Source: Candidatus Magasanikbacteria bacterium RIFOXYC2_FULL_42_28 (GTDB taxonomy: Bacteria > Patescibacteria > ABY1 > Magasanikbacterales > GWA2-37-8). From it: DNA of 64,000 nt. Both the position numbers and the translations under genes were made by a program. The stretch lies in NCBI GenBank assembly GCA_001784435.1, contig MFQZ01000010.1:190801-254800 (forward strand). The letters run 5' to 3'. Below are positions 57,884 to 64,000 of the stretch, one piece after another. Numbering within the stretch: the first letter of the stretch is position 1; each line of letters begins with the position of its first letter. The notes beneath the pieces were generated by a model that saw only the letters and a program-made list of their open reading frames with translations, had not been told where the DNA came from and made no database searches.

Positions 57884-60685
57884 CTATTTATTTTTTTCAC
57901 TTAGTATCGCGTTGATACCGCTTGGAATGTTTTTGGTATTTTCTAGGTTTACAAAAATTTGTTTGCCGTTGTAAATTTGTTCGGCATCGTATTGTATATT
58001 TTTCCAGTTGCACCCTCTAAAATCAGAGCCGTAAAGTGAAATAGATTTTATATTGGCATTTTCAAAATCACTTCCACGGAAGTCGGTGTAGTTCAGATTA
58101 TAATGATGGACGTTTTCATTCCACATTAATGGATCGGGATGGTTATAATAAGAGGTGTTTTCCTGTTGTGATAATACATCGAATCTTGTATTTTTGAAAT
58201 CTATTTGAGTAAAATCGGCGCCAGCGAAATCCGCGACCCTTCTTTCTCCGTTCGTAATTTCATGACCGTTTTGTAATTTTTGTGTTTGTTGTTTAAAATT
58301 ATTGGCTAAAACGGTTTTTTTAAATATTTTGTTTGGGTCTAATCCGGCTTGTATCCAGTATTGTGAATGTGCAGATGAGGAAGTTTCTGAGAAAGTTGCG
58401 CCTTCGACGCAACATTGTTTCATGTTTGTGCTTATATTCAGTTTGGGTTTTTTTAAATTCGCTCGATACAAATTTGTACCTTCGAGATTTGCTAGAGTTA
58501 AATCACAGCCTTCTAAATTTGCCTCAGCTAAACAGGCATTCCGAAAATCATACCCACTTAAGTTGGCGCCACTTAAATCAACGCCTCGTAAATTTACATC
58601 TTTCAATCTTTTTATTTTCCCATCTTTAATTTTTTTCACTAATTGTTCCTGGTGGAAAATGTGACTTTCGTCTAAACCGGCTTCCACCCACTCAGGAAGA
58701 ACATATTTTGTTCCCTTAAAAATTGCACCTTCTAAATTTGCGCGAAATAAATTTATTTTATATAAATCAATATTTATTAAATTAGCCCCCCTTAAATCCA
58801 ACCCATCTCGTCCGGCGGCAATGAGCGACGACTCGGCATACACCCCGTCTTCCATTAATTCCATATCCTCAATTGCCGGATAATCGGAATAATCACCACT
58901 ATCTTCTTTTTCTTTTCTCTCACGTGAGAGTTTTTCTAAGGTTTTTTGTAATTGTTCGCTGGTAAAAATACCGTTTTCGTCTAAACCCAATTTTATCCAC
59001 CGCGGTAAACCTTTCGCATCTTTGAATTTGGTGTTTTCCGGATTGCAACGGATAAATGAAACGTGGGGGTTATCATCTCCTAATCCAAACAAACTGTCGC
59101 TAAAATCAAGACCAGAAATATCTTTGTCTGTAAAATCAATCCGGTGTAAATCGAAATTGGTAAGGTCACCAAATTGTTTGTCAGTGTCTAAGTTAATCAC
59201 ATCGGCACTGGTACCAGCGTGAAAGTTTTCGATGTAAGTGTTTAAAAACGTTGTTCCGTTCGGTATTAAAGAGATCATGGTGATATTTGTGTCGTCGGTG
59301 GCTTTACTAAATCCCGCTCTTAATCTTTGATGACAAAATCGCATCATCCCATTGATGCGTATTTTGCGCTTCCCTCCATCCATGTTAAAGCCGAGTGACT
59401 GGCCAATACCTTTAATTGCGGCTTGGGCATGGCTTGGTGTTTTGCGTAATTCAGCCAAGTCCGCGGTAATTGTCTGTAAAGCTTTATCGGCGATGTCGTT
59501 AATTGAATCTGAAACAGATTCAGAATTATATTGCATTTTGTCAATATTTTCAAAAAATTCCGGCCAGTGTTCAAATTCCGCTACTCGTTTTAATTTATTA
59601 AAATTAAATCTGGTAAATAAAATAATGTCATAGCCCTCTCGCACAATTTTTCGTATTCTTTCATCCTTAATATGCTCCAAAGCCGTTGAAATCTCCGCCC
59701 GCAAAGCCAACATATCCCCGGAATTTAATTCTTCGGGAATATTGTCGCCATACAATTCTTTCAGCAATTCTTTGGAACGCAAGCGTTCAAACTCACTGTC
59801 TGACTCGGACTTAAACGCGGTTCGTAAAATTGCCAAATTAAAAGTATTAGGCAAAGCTTTAGTAATTTCTTCTTGACGTTTTTGTTCGTGTTCTTCGTCG
59901 GTAGCTAATCCTGATTGGGTAAATACTGTCGGCTCACCCAAAATCATTCGCAATATTTTCGGGTCTTTTTTAACCATCGCGCACAAAGCGTGCCAAACAA
60001 CCGGTTCATTAACTTTTATCCAAGCCAAGTCCAAGCCAGCCATCGCTCCGCGACGTGATTCTCGCTCGGTCGTAGCTGTAGTTTTTTGATCTGATAAAAA
60101 TTTGTAAATCGTGTCTAAATTTTTTAACATTTCCTCGTCTAGCTCCGCACCAGATTGGGACATATCCGCTCCCGAGAAAAACAGTTTTTTCCCAATGATG
60201 CTGTTAGCCCTTTCAATCTGTTCAAAACTAAATTCATCTGGGTCAATATATTCATTAGGTAAAAACAAGTCTTCACTATCCTCACCTGCTTCATTTTCTA
60301 ATTGCCCTTGTTCTGCCATTTTTTCGTCTAAATAACTTTTTAAACTGTCAATATTAAGTAATTTTTGCAATTCGTTTACAAGACGTTTAAATTTGGGATC
60401 AGTTTGTAATTTTTGCCAGGTATATTCACCTTTCGTCGCCGCCAGAGCTTGTTTTAACAAATTAAAATCTTCTCGCAATTTATGCAACATAACTTGTCTT
60501 TTAGCTTGGTCTGAATCTGACACCCCTTGTTTTTGGTAAGCCCAAACTTCAATATGTATCCATTGTTTGTCATGAATTTCTTCTAACACAAAAGCCGCCT
60601 GTTGCAAGGTGGAAAAATCGGGTGTTGGTGGTTGTATATCTCCTGGCATTATTATGCTAGGGGATTCGGGGGATTTTTTAGACAC
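57884..60685 (-). CDS. Giant pentapeptide-repeat protein
   Basis: A 933-residue cytosolic protein. The first ~500 residues are helical and charged and match nothing I recognise. From about residue 515 several pentapeptide-repeat blocks with the A(D/N)LXX pattern appear: IDFTDKDISGLDFSDSLFGL, LDLRGANLINIDLYKINLFR, VNLRGVDLSGANLSGYDFRN, CDLTLANLEGTNLYRANLKK and a final FRGSDFENANIKSISLYGSD. Three similar spacers (LPRWIKLGLDENGIFTSEQL, LPEWVEAGLDESHIFHQEQL, SQYWIQAGLDPNKIFKKTVL) separate the blocks. Pentapeptide proteins form right-handed quadrilateral beta-helices; some mimic DNA. Role unknown. Confidence 0.82.
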   Translation of the reverse strand: MSKKSPESPSIIMPGDIQPPTPDFSTLQQAAFVLEEIHDKQWIHIEVWAYQKQGVSDSDQAKRQVMLHKLREDFNLLKQALAATKGEYTWQKLQTDPKFKRLVNELQKLLNIDSLKSYLDEKMAEQGQLENEAGEDSEDLFLPNEYIDPDEFSFEQIERANSIIGKKLFFSGADMSQSGAELDEEMLKNLDTIYKFLSDQKTTATTERESRRGAMAGLDLAWIKVNEPVVWHALCAMVKKDPKILRMILGEPTVFTQSGLATDEEHEQKRQEEITKALPNTFNLAILRTAFKSESDSEFERLRSKELLKELYGDNIPEELNSGDMLALRAEISTALEHIKDERIRKIVREGYDIILFTRFNFNKLKRVAEFEHWPEFFENIDKMQYNSESVSDSINDIADKALQTITADLAELRKTPSHAQAAIKGIGQSLGFNMDGGKRKIRINGMMRFCHQRLRAGFSKATDDTNITMISLIPNGTTFLNTYIENFHAGTSADVINLDTDKQFGDLTNFDLHRIDFTDKDISGLDFSDSLFGLGDDNPHVSFIRCNPENTKFKDAKGLPRWIKLGLDENGIFTSEQLQKTLEKLSRERKEKEDSGDYSDYPAIEDMELMEDGVYAESSLIAAGRDGLDLRGANLINIDLYKINLFRANLEGAIFKGTKYVLPEWVEAGLDESHIFHQEQLVKKIKDGKIKRLKDVNLRGVDLSGANLSGYDFRNACLAEANLEGCDLTLANLEGTNLYRANLKKPKLNISTNMKQCCVEGATFSETSSSAHSQYWIQAGLDPNKIFKKTVLANNFKQQTQKLQNGHEITNGERRVADFAGADFTQIDFKNTRFDVLSQQENTSYYNHPDPLMWNENVHHYNLNYTDFRGSDFENANIKSISLYGSDFRGCNWKNIQYDAEQIYNGKQIFVNLENTKNIPSGINAILSEKNK

Positions 60686-60730
60686 ATTTTTTTATTATTT
60701 TTCCTAATCTTCAATCTTCATTCTTCAACT

Positions 60731-60759
60731 ATTTTACCACTTTATCCACAACTTGTAAA
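60731..60759 (-). promoter_or_regulatory. Promoter of the pentapeptide-repeat gene
   Basis: Minus-strand TTTACA (60759-60754) and TAAAAT (60736-60731), 17-bp spacer, with an extended -10 TGG before TAAAAT. Confidence 0.68.
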
Positions 60760-60786
60760 TTACCTCTATCGCTTTTGTCTATTTTT

Positions 60787-60795
60787 TGGTATAAT
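60787..60795 (+). promoter_or_regulatory. Extended -10 promoter of pilM
   Basis: TGGTATAAT at 60787-60795, 13 nt before the pilM start codon; no good -35 is seen. Divergent from the pentapeptide-gene promoter. Confidence 0.65.
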
Positions 60796-60808
60796 ACATC
60801 CATACATT

Positions 60809-61915
60809 ATGTTTGGTTCAAAACCATCGACTCGCTTGGGCGTAGATTTGGGCGCCGGCGGAATAAAATTAGTGGAACTTAAAAAAATAAAAGGCCGTCC
60901 GGTTTTAAATACCTACGGTCTGACTTCCGAACCGCAAGATGTGCATGGGCTGGCTAATACCGCTGTGGTCGGGCCAACCGCGGACACTTCCAAAAGTCCG
61001 GTGAGCGAAGAAACTATTGGCGAGTACGCGAATTTGCTTAAATCTGTTTGCAAGCAGTCGCATGTTTTGGGTAAAATCGCCACGGTCAGTTTACCGGTGT
61101 CATCGGTTTTTCACGCGGCGGTAAATTTGCCAATTCTTAAAAAAGAAAATGCCTTACCGGCGCTTAAATCCGAAGTGCGCAAATTATTACCGCGGCCGAT
61201 TGAAGAAATGGCGCTTGATTATCAAGTGTTGCCGGTGAAAGACGGCGCCGAGTCGCAAACATATTTGGTTAATGCCGTGCCCCGCGACATTGTGGCCATC
61301 TACACGCAAATTTTTAAACGCGCCGGTTTGGAATTAGATGCGCTTGAACCGGAGTCGCTTGCCTTGGCGCGCTCACTCGTCGGTCGTGATAACGCGGTTA
61401 CGATGCTTTTGGATATTGGTCGTGAGCGTTCCAATTTTTTTATTGTGGAAGACGGGGTGGTCGTTACGCACACGAGCGTAGAAACCGGTGGCGCTAAAGT
61501 CAATGAAATTTTGGCAAAGAATTGGAATTTAGCCGAAGCGCTCGCGGAGCAAGCTAAATTTGATTCGTTTTCCAATTTAATGTCATTGCCCAAAACAGCA
61601 CCGGAACTTTTGGTGGCCGGACAAATGTTAGCGCCCGTTATTCTGCCGATTATCAAAGAAATAGAATATAATTTTGATTTGTATTCACGGCGCAACGGCA
61701 ACGCCAGCCACCGTCCGGAAAAAATTATTTTAACCGGTGGAGCGTCAATGTTGCCGACTTTGACCGATGCTATCGCCGACAAATTTAAAATAAAATGTTA
61801 TGTGGGCGACCCCTGGGGGCGAGTGGTGTATCAAGATGGTTTGAAGCCGGCTTTGCGTAAAGTGGGGCCAAGATTGTCCGTGGCCATTGGACTTGCTTTA
61901 CGGGGTGTGGTATAA
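60809..61915 (+). CDS. pilM: Type IV pilus assembly protein PilM
   Basis: A 368-residue actin-like ATPase of the FtsA/PilM family. Phosphate-1 motif RLGVDLGAGGIKLVELKKIK is near residues 9-28, TMLLDIGRERSNFFIVEDGV near 195 and the adenosine motif IILTGGASMLPTLTDAIADK near 308. PilM sits on the cytosolic side of the pilus machine and binds the PilN tail. The true start is the ATG at 60809; the longer frame from 60602 is antisense to the pentapeptide gene. No pilN/O follows. Instead a repeat, a receiver protein and a pilin come next. Confidence 0.92.
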   Translation: MFGSKPSTRLGVDLGAGGIKLVELKKIKGRPVLNTYGLTSEPQDVHGLANTAVVGPTADTSKSPVSEETIGEYANLLKSVCKQSHVLGKIATVSLPVSSVFHAAVNLPILKKENALPALKSEVRKLLPRPIEEMALDYQVLPVKDGAESQTYLVNAVPRDIVAIYTQIFKRAGLELDALEPESLALARSLVGRDNAVTMLLDIGRERSNFFIVEDGVVVTHTSVETGGAKVNEILAKNWNLAEALAEQAKFDSFSNLMSLPKTAPELLVAGQMLAPVILPIIKEIEYNFDLYSRRNGNASHRPEKIILTGGASMLPTLTDAIADKFKIKCYVGDPWGRVVYQDGLKPALRKVGPRLSVAIGLALRGVV

Positions 61916-61922
61916 TATTGGT

Positions 61923-61979
61923 AATGTCAAATTTCCAATTTCCAATGTCAAAGTGATTGGTTTAATATTTTGAAATTTT
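61923..61979. repeat. AT-rich palindromic repeat, family A, shortened copy 6
   Basis: Begins AATGTCAAATTTCCAATTTCC and ends TTTTGAAATTTTA with the central ~55 bp missing compared with the other copies. It looks like an internally deleted unit. Confidence 0.8.
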
Positions 61980-61988
61980 ATTTAATAT

Positions 61989-62372
61989 ATGCCTGAAGAA
62001 AATATTCACGTTTTTGTCGTGGAGGACGACACTTTTCTGTCCGGTATTTACCAGAAGAAATTTGAAATGGAGGGATTTAAAGTCAGTGTAGCCGATAATG
62101 GCGAAAAAGGATTAATCGACATTGCCAAGAAAAAGCCGGATGTGGTTTTGTTGGATATTTTGTTGCCGAAATTGGATGGGTTCGCGGTTTTGGCAAAATT
62201 AAAAGCCAATCCGGAAACAAAAGATATTCCGGTAATTTTGCTTACCAATTTGGGGCAAAAAGACGATGTAGAAAAGGGTTTGGAAGCGGGCGCGGTTGAT
62301 TATTTAATCAAAGCGCATTTCAAACCATCGGAAGTAGTGGCCAAGGTACGAAAAGCTTTGACTAATAAATAG
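61989..62372 (+). CDS. Single-domain response regulator (CheY/PilG-like)
   Basis: A 127-residue receiver domain with no output domain. Acidic pair VVEDDTF (about 10-16), phosphoacceptor Asp56 in VVLLDILLPKLDG, the switch Thr in ILLTNLGQ, and Lys in YLIKAHF. No histidine kinase is nearby. Its place between pilM and the pilin suggests control of pilus function, as PilG/PilH do in other bacteria. Confidence 0.92.
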   Translation: MPEENIHVFVVEDDTFLSGIYQKKFEMEGFKVSVADNGEKGLIDIAKKKPDVVLLDILLPKLDGFAVLAKLKANPETKDIPVILLTNLGQKDDVEKGLEAGAVDYLIKAHFKPSEVVAKVRKALTNK

Positions 62373-62427
62373 TCGATAACCGGTCGTTTGTTTTATCCTA
62401 TATTAATTTTGGAAAGGGGGTGACAAT

Positions 62428-62856
62428 ATGAATAAGAAAGGTTTTACATTAATTGAACTTTTGATCGTTGTTGCGATTATCGGTTTATTGTCAACTTTAG
62501 CTGTTGTCGCCTTAGGTTCCGCCCGTGTTAAAGCGCGCGATTCCAAACGTTTGGCCGACTTGAAACAATTGCAAACCGCTTTAGAATTGTACTATACCGA
62601 CAATAATGATTACCCGCCCGGTACCGCCATCAATTTGGGCGACACCAATTACGCGTGTTTGAACTCGGACGGTTTTGCGATTTCCGGTTGTACCAGCCCT
62701 TATATGGGCCAGGTGCCGGTTGACCCGCAAGATGCATTCTATGGTTATACGATGGCGTCCAGTTCGTATACCGTAACCGCCTCTTTGGAAGGCACGGTAA
62801 ACGATTTGACCGGTGATATCCAATTGACTCCGGCTGGTATTGCTGTGGCTCAGTAG
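62428..62856 (+). CDS. Type IV pilin-like protein
   Basis: A 142-residue prepilin. It has the leader MNKKG, the cleavage and methylation site G|FTLIELLIVVAIIGLLS (Glu5 of the mature protein) and the long N-terminal helix. The globular part has LKQLQTALELYYTDNNDYPP followed by a pair of Cys (YACLNSDGFAISGC) likely to form a disulfide. A strong ribosome binding site (GGAAAGGGGG) precedes the ATG, fitting high expression of a major pilin. A large terminator hairpin follows. The peptidase that would process it is encoded next. Confidence 0.95.
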   Translation: MNKKGFTLIELLIVVAIIGLLSTLAVVALGSARVKARDSKRLADLKQLQTALELYYTDNNDYPPGTAINLGDTNYACLNSDGFAISGCTSPYMGQVPVDPQDAFYGYTMASSSYTVTASLEGTVNDLTGDIQLTPAGIAVAQ

Positions 62857-62872
62857 AATATTCCCAGTGATC

Positions 62873-62970
62873 ACCCGGCTTCGCTACGCTTCGCCGGGCA
62901 AGCCCGTAGTGCCAATATAAAGCACGCGGGGCTTGCCCGGCGTAGCGAATGCGAAGCCGGGTATTTTTGT
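62873..62970 (+). terminator. Long hairpin terminator after the pilin gene (repeat-derived)
   Basis: Outer arms ACCCGGCTTCGC (62873-62884) and GCGAAGCCGGGT (62951-62962), and an inner 14-bp stem CGCCGGGCAAGCCC/GGGCTTGCCCGGCG, followed by ATTTTTG. The same GCTTCGCTACGC...CGGGCAAGCCCG unit lies in the cobalamin riboswitch at about 49012-49041, so a dispersed repeat serves as terminator. Confidence 0.8.
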
Positions 62971-62986
62971 TTTTAAAGCATTGTGG

Positions 62987-62992
62987 TATAAT
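62987..62992 (+). promoter_or_regulatory. Promoter -10 of the prepilin peptidase gene
   Basis: TATAAT at 62987-62992. Transcription would begin near 63000, so the ATG at 63012 with GGAG at 62999-63002 is favoured over the ATG at 62997. Confidence 0.55.
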
Positions 62993-63011
62993 AAAAATGG
63001 AGATAATTGCT

Positions 63012-63824
63012 ATGCATCTTGATTTGGGTCCGGAAATTCGATATTTTGGCTATGCCATTTATTTATTAGTGGCTATTTTTGGCGTTATTCTAGGCAGTTT
63101 TTTAAATTCTTGGATTTGGCGCGCACGCGAAAATATTAAAATTGTCGGCAATGCCAGAAGCATTTGTATCCATTGTCGCCATATTTTGAAGTGGTATGAA
63201 AATATTCCGTTGTTGAGTTATTTGCGCCAACATGGACAATGCAGTTATTGTCACGGGGAAATACCAGCGCACTATTTTTGGGTGGAATTAGTAATGCCGT
63301 TTTTGCTGATGTTGGTTTTTTATCATTGCGTCCAGTTCGCGCATTTTAGTGAATGGGAGTTGGTGCGTAATATTTTCTTTTTATCTTTTCTTGTTATTAT
63401 TTTTAAATACGATTGGTTGTATCGCGAGATTCCGAGCGATGTGGTCTGGGCGGGTGTGGTGTTGGGTTTGTTTATAAATTATTCTTTTTTAAATAAGTCG
63501 TTGTTTAGCATGTTGTTAGGATCGGCCATAATGGGCGGATTTTTTTTAGCGCAATATTTAATTTCCAAAGGCCGTTGGATCGGCGGGGGTGATGTGCGAC
63601 TCGGGTTTATGTTTGGATTGTGGCTTGGTTGGCCGGTCACGCTCGTTAGTTTGTTTGTTTCTTATATTTTAGGCGCGATCGTCGCGGTCGGATTACTCGT
63701 CGCCCATAAGGTTAATCGTCAAAGTGAGATTCCGTTTGGGACGTTTTTGGCAGTGGGGGTGTTTGGGTGTCTGATGTGGGGGGATAAAATAGTAAAATGG
63801 TATATGATGTTTCTCGGAAAGTAG
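63012..63824 (+). CDS. pilD: Prepilin peptidase (A24 family)
   Basis: A 270-residue polytopic membrane aspartyl peptidase. The cytosolic zinc loop has CIHCRHIL and CSYCHGEIPAHYFWVE, the usual C-x2-C pairs. The catalytic Asp residues are in FKYDWLYREIPSD and in the GxGD-type motif RWIGGGDVRLGFM. It cleaves prepilin leaders and in many bacteria N-methylates the new N-terminus. It has its own promoter directly after the pilin terminator. Confidence 0.93.
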   Translation: MHLDLGPEIRYFGYAIYLLVAIFGVILGSFLNSWIWRARENIKIVGNARSICIHCRHILKWYENIPLLSYLRQHGQCSYCHGEIPAHYFWVELVMPFLLMLVFYHCVQFAHFSEWELVRNIFFLSFLVIIFKYDWLYREIPSDVVWAGVVLGLFINYSFLNKSLFSMLLGSAIMGGFFLAQYLISKGRWIGGGDVRLGFMFGLWLGWPVTLVSLFVSYILGAIVAVGLLVAHKVNRQSEIPFGTFLAVGVFGCLMWGDKIVKWYMMFLGK

Positions 63825-63836
63825 TATGTTAATCAG

Positions 63837-63860
63837 AAATACTAATTTAAATTAGTATTT
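63837..63860. repeat. Perfect 24-bp AT palindrome
   Basis: AAATACTAATTTAAATTAGT with ATTT: a perfect palindrome between the peptidase gene and the next ORF, without a clear T-run. The half AAATACTAATTTAAAT also occurs tandemly in the tail of the DUF4012 gene (about 9172-9200). Confidence 0.6.
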
Positions 63861-63873
63861 CACCCTCAAACCA

Positions 63874-64000
63874 ATGTCCCAATCCTGCTCCCAATTAACC
63901 ACCACACTAAAACACCTGCAAACACTGCAAGGTGATTTTCAGCTTGTTTTGACAAGTTATTTACAAACCGGCACAGACGCGGACAAAGCCAAACTGGAAC
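63874..64000 (+). CDS. Start of an unidentified protein, truncated by the window
   Basis: An ATG at 63874 opens a frame that runs to the window end (42 codons visible). It is Gln/Thr/Leu-rich and likely helical (TTLKHLQTLQGDFQLVLTSY). Too short to identify. It would belong to the pilus region by position. Confidence 0.45.
   Translation, partial: MSQSCSQLTTTLKHLQTLQGDFQLVLTSYLQTGTDADKAKLE

Noticed and set aside
60602..60808. N-terminal extension of PilM by 69 residues
   Set aside because: The extension is antisense to the pentapeptide gene start and crosses the pilM promoter. The ATG at 60809 gives a normal PilM N-terminus.
1..64000. Alternative genetic code (UGA read as glycine)
   Set aside because: Several well-defined genes, for example the GT2 gene ending at 7719, stop at TGA with the next feature directly after, and no conserved protein is interrupted by in-frame TGA.
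1..64000. CRISPR array
   Set aside because: The repeats found are dispersed palindromes, not regularly spaced direct repeats with unique spacers, and no cas genes are present.

Overview
The window looks like chromosomal DNA of a Patescibacteria (Candidate Phyla Radiation) bacterium, most likely of the Parcubacteria/ABY1 kind. This placement is an inference from gene content: DUF4012, DUF1189, DUF4430 and DUF5666-type proteins, TSP3-repeat and BNR-propeller surface proteins, a minimal type IV pilus set, a VirD4-like ATPase with a stand-alone paralogue of its N-terminal half, and mostly weak ribosome binding sites. TGA is used as a stop, so this is code 11 and not the Gracilibacteria/SR1 code. 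There are no rRNA genes, CRISPR arrays or intact insertion sequences.

Layout. 1-5.1 kb: a partial beta-helix surface protein, then rplJ-rplL behind an L10 leader with an attenuator, then a large phosphatase-like/propeller membrane protein. 5.2-20.4 kb (+): wHTH regulator, short TsaB, GT2, DUF4012, MreB, GT4, HolB, a propeller lipoprotein, frr, glyS, M16 peptidase, tpiA, a TPR protein, three tRNAs (Thr, Thr, Tyr), rpmG and a DUF1189 protein. 20.4-25.2 kb: tRNA-Trp, a hairpin-rich segment with partial copies of the tRNA 3' end, and an AT-rich three-gene envelope cassette. 25.2-31 kb: DEAD-box helicase, NYN nuclease, a probable small antisense-strand RNA, a single-chain restriction-modification enzyme and HU. 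31-38 kb: TSP3 surface protein, ECF sigma with a membrane partner, a MacA/MacB-like efflux set and a DUF5666 lipoprotein. 38-44 kb: secA and a secDF fusion carrying an inserted parvulin domain. 44-46 kb: the stand-alone VirD4-type N-terminal paralogue. 46-49.3 kb (-): a three-gene cobalamin-uptake candidate behind a cobalamin riboswitch. 49.3-60.7 kb: dus on +, then a long minus-strand run (tRNA-Gln, dnaX, VirD4-like ATPase, CDP-alcohol phosphatidyltransferase, cysS, giant pentapeptide protein). 60.8-64 kb: pilM, a receiver protein, a pilin and prepilin peptidase, which form a compact type IV pilus/competence locus.

Two things stand out. First, the DUF4430 protein, the alpha/alpha-toroid protein and the small integral membrane protein correspond to the two halves of animal transcobalamin/intrinsic factor plus a transporter S-component. 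They sit directly behind a readable cobalamin riboswitch with its own terminator and antiterminator, which makes a B12 scavenging operon very likely in an organism expected to depend on others for cofactors. Second, the genome is seeded with short palindromic repeats. Two AT-rich hairpin families lie between genes and even supply the last residues of one protein. Several GC-rich palindromes lie inside the reading frames of essential genes (secA, cysS, dnaX) without breaking them. One family is translated in opposite orientations in SecA and CysS. Another gives the same peptide in DnaX and CysS. This resembles the Rickettsia palindromic elements.
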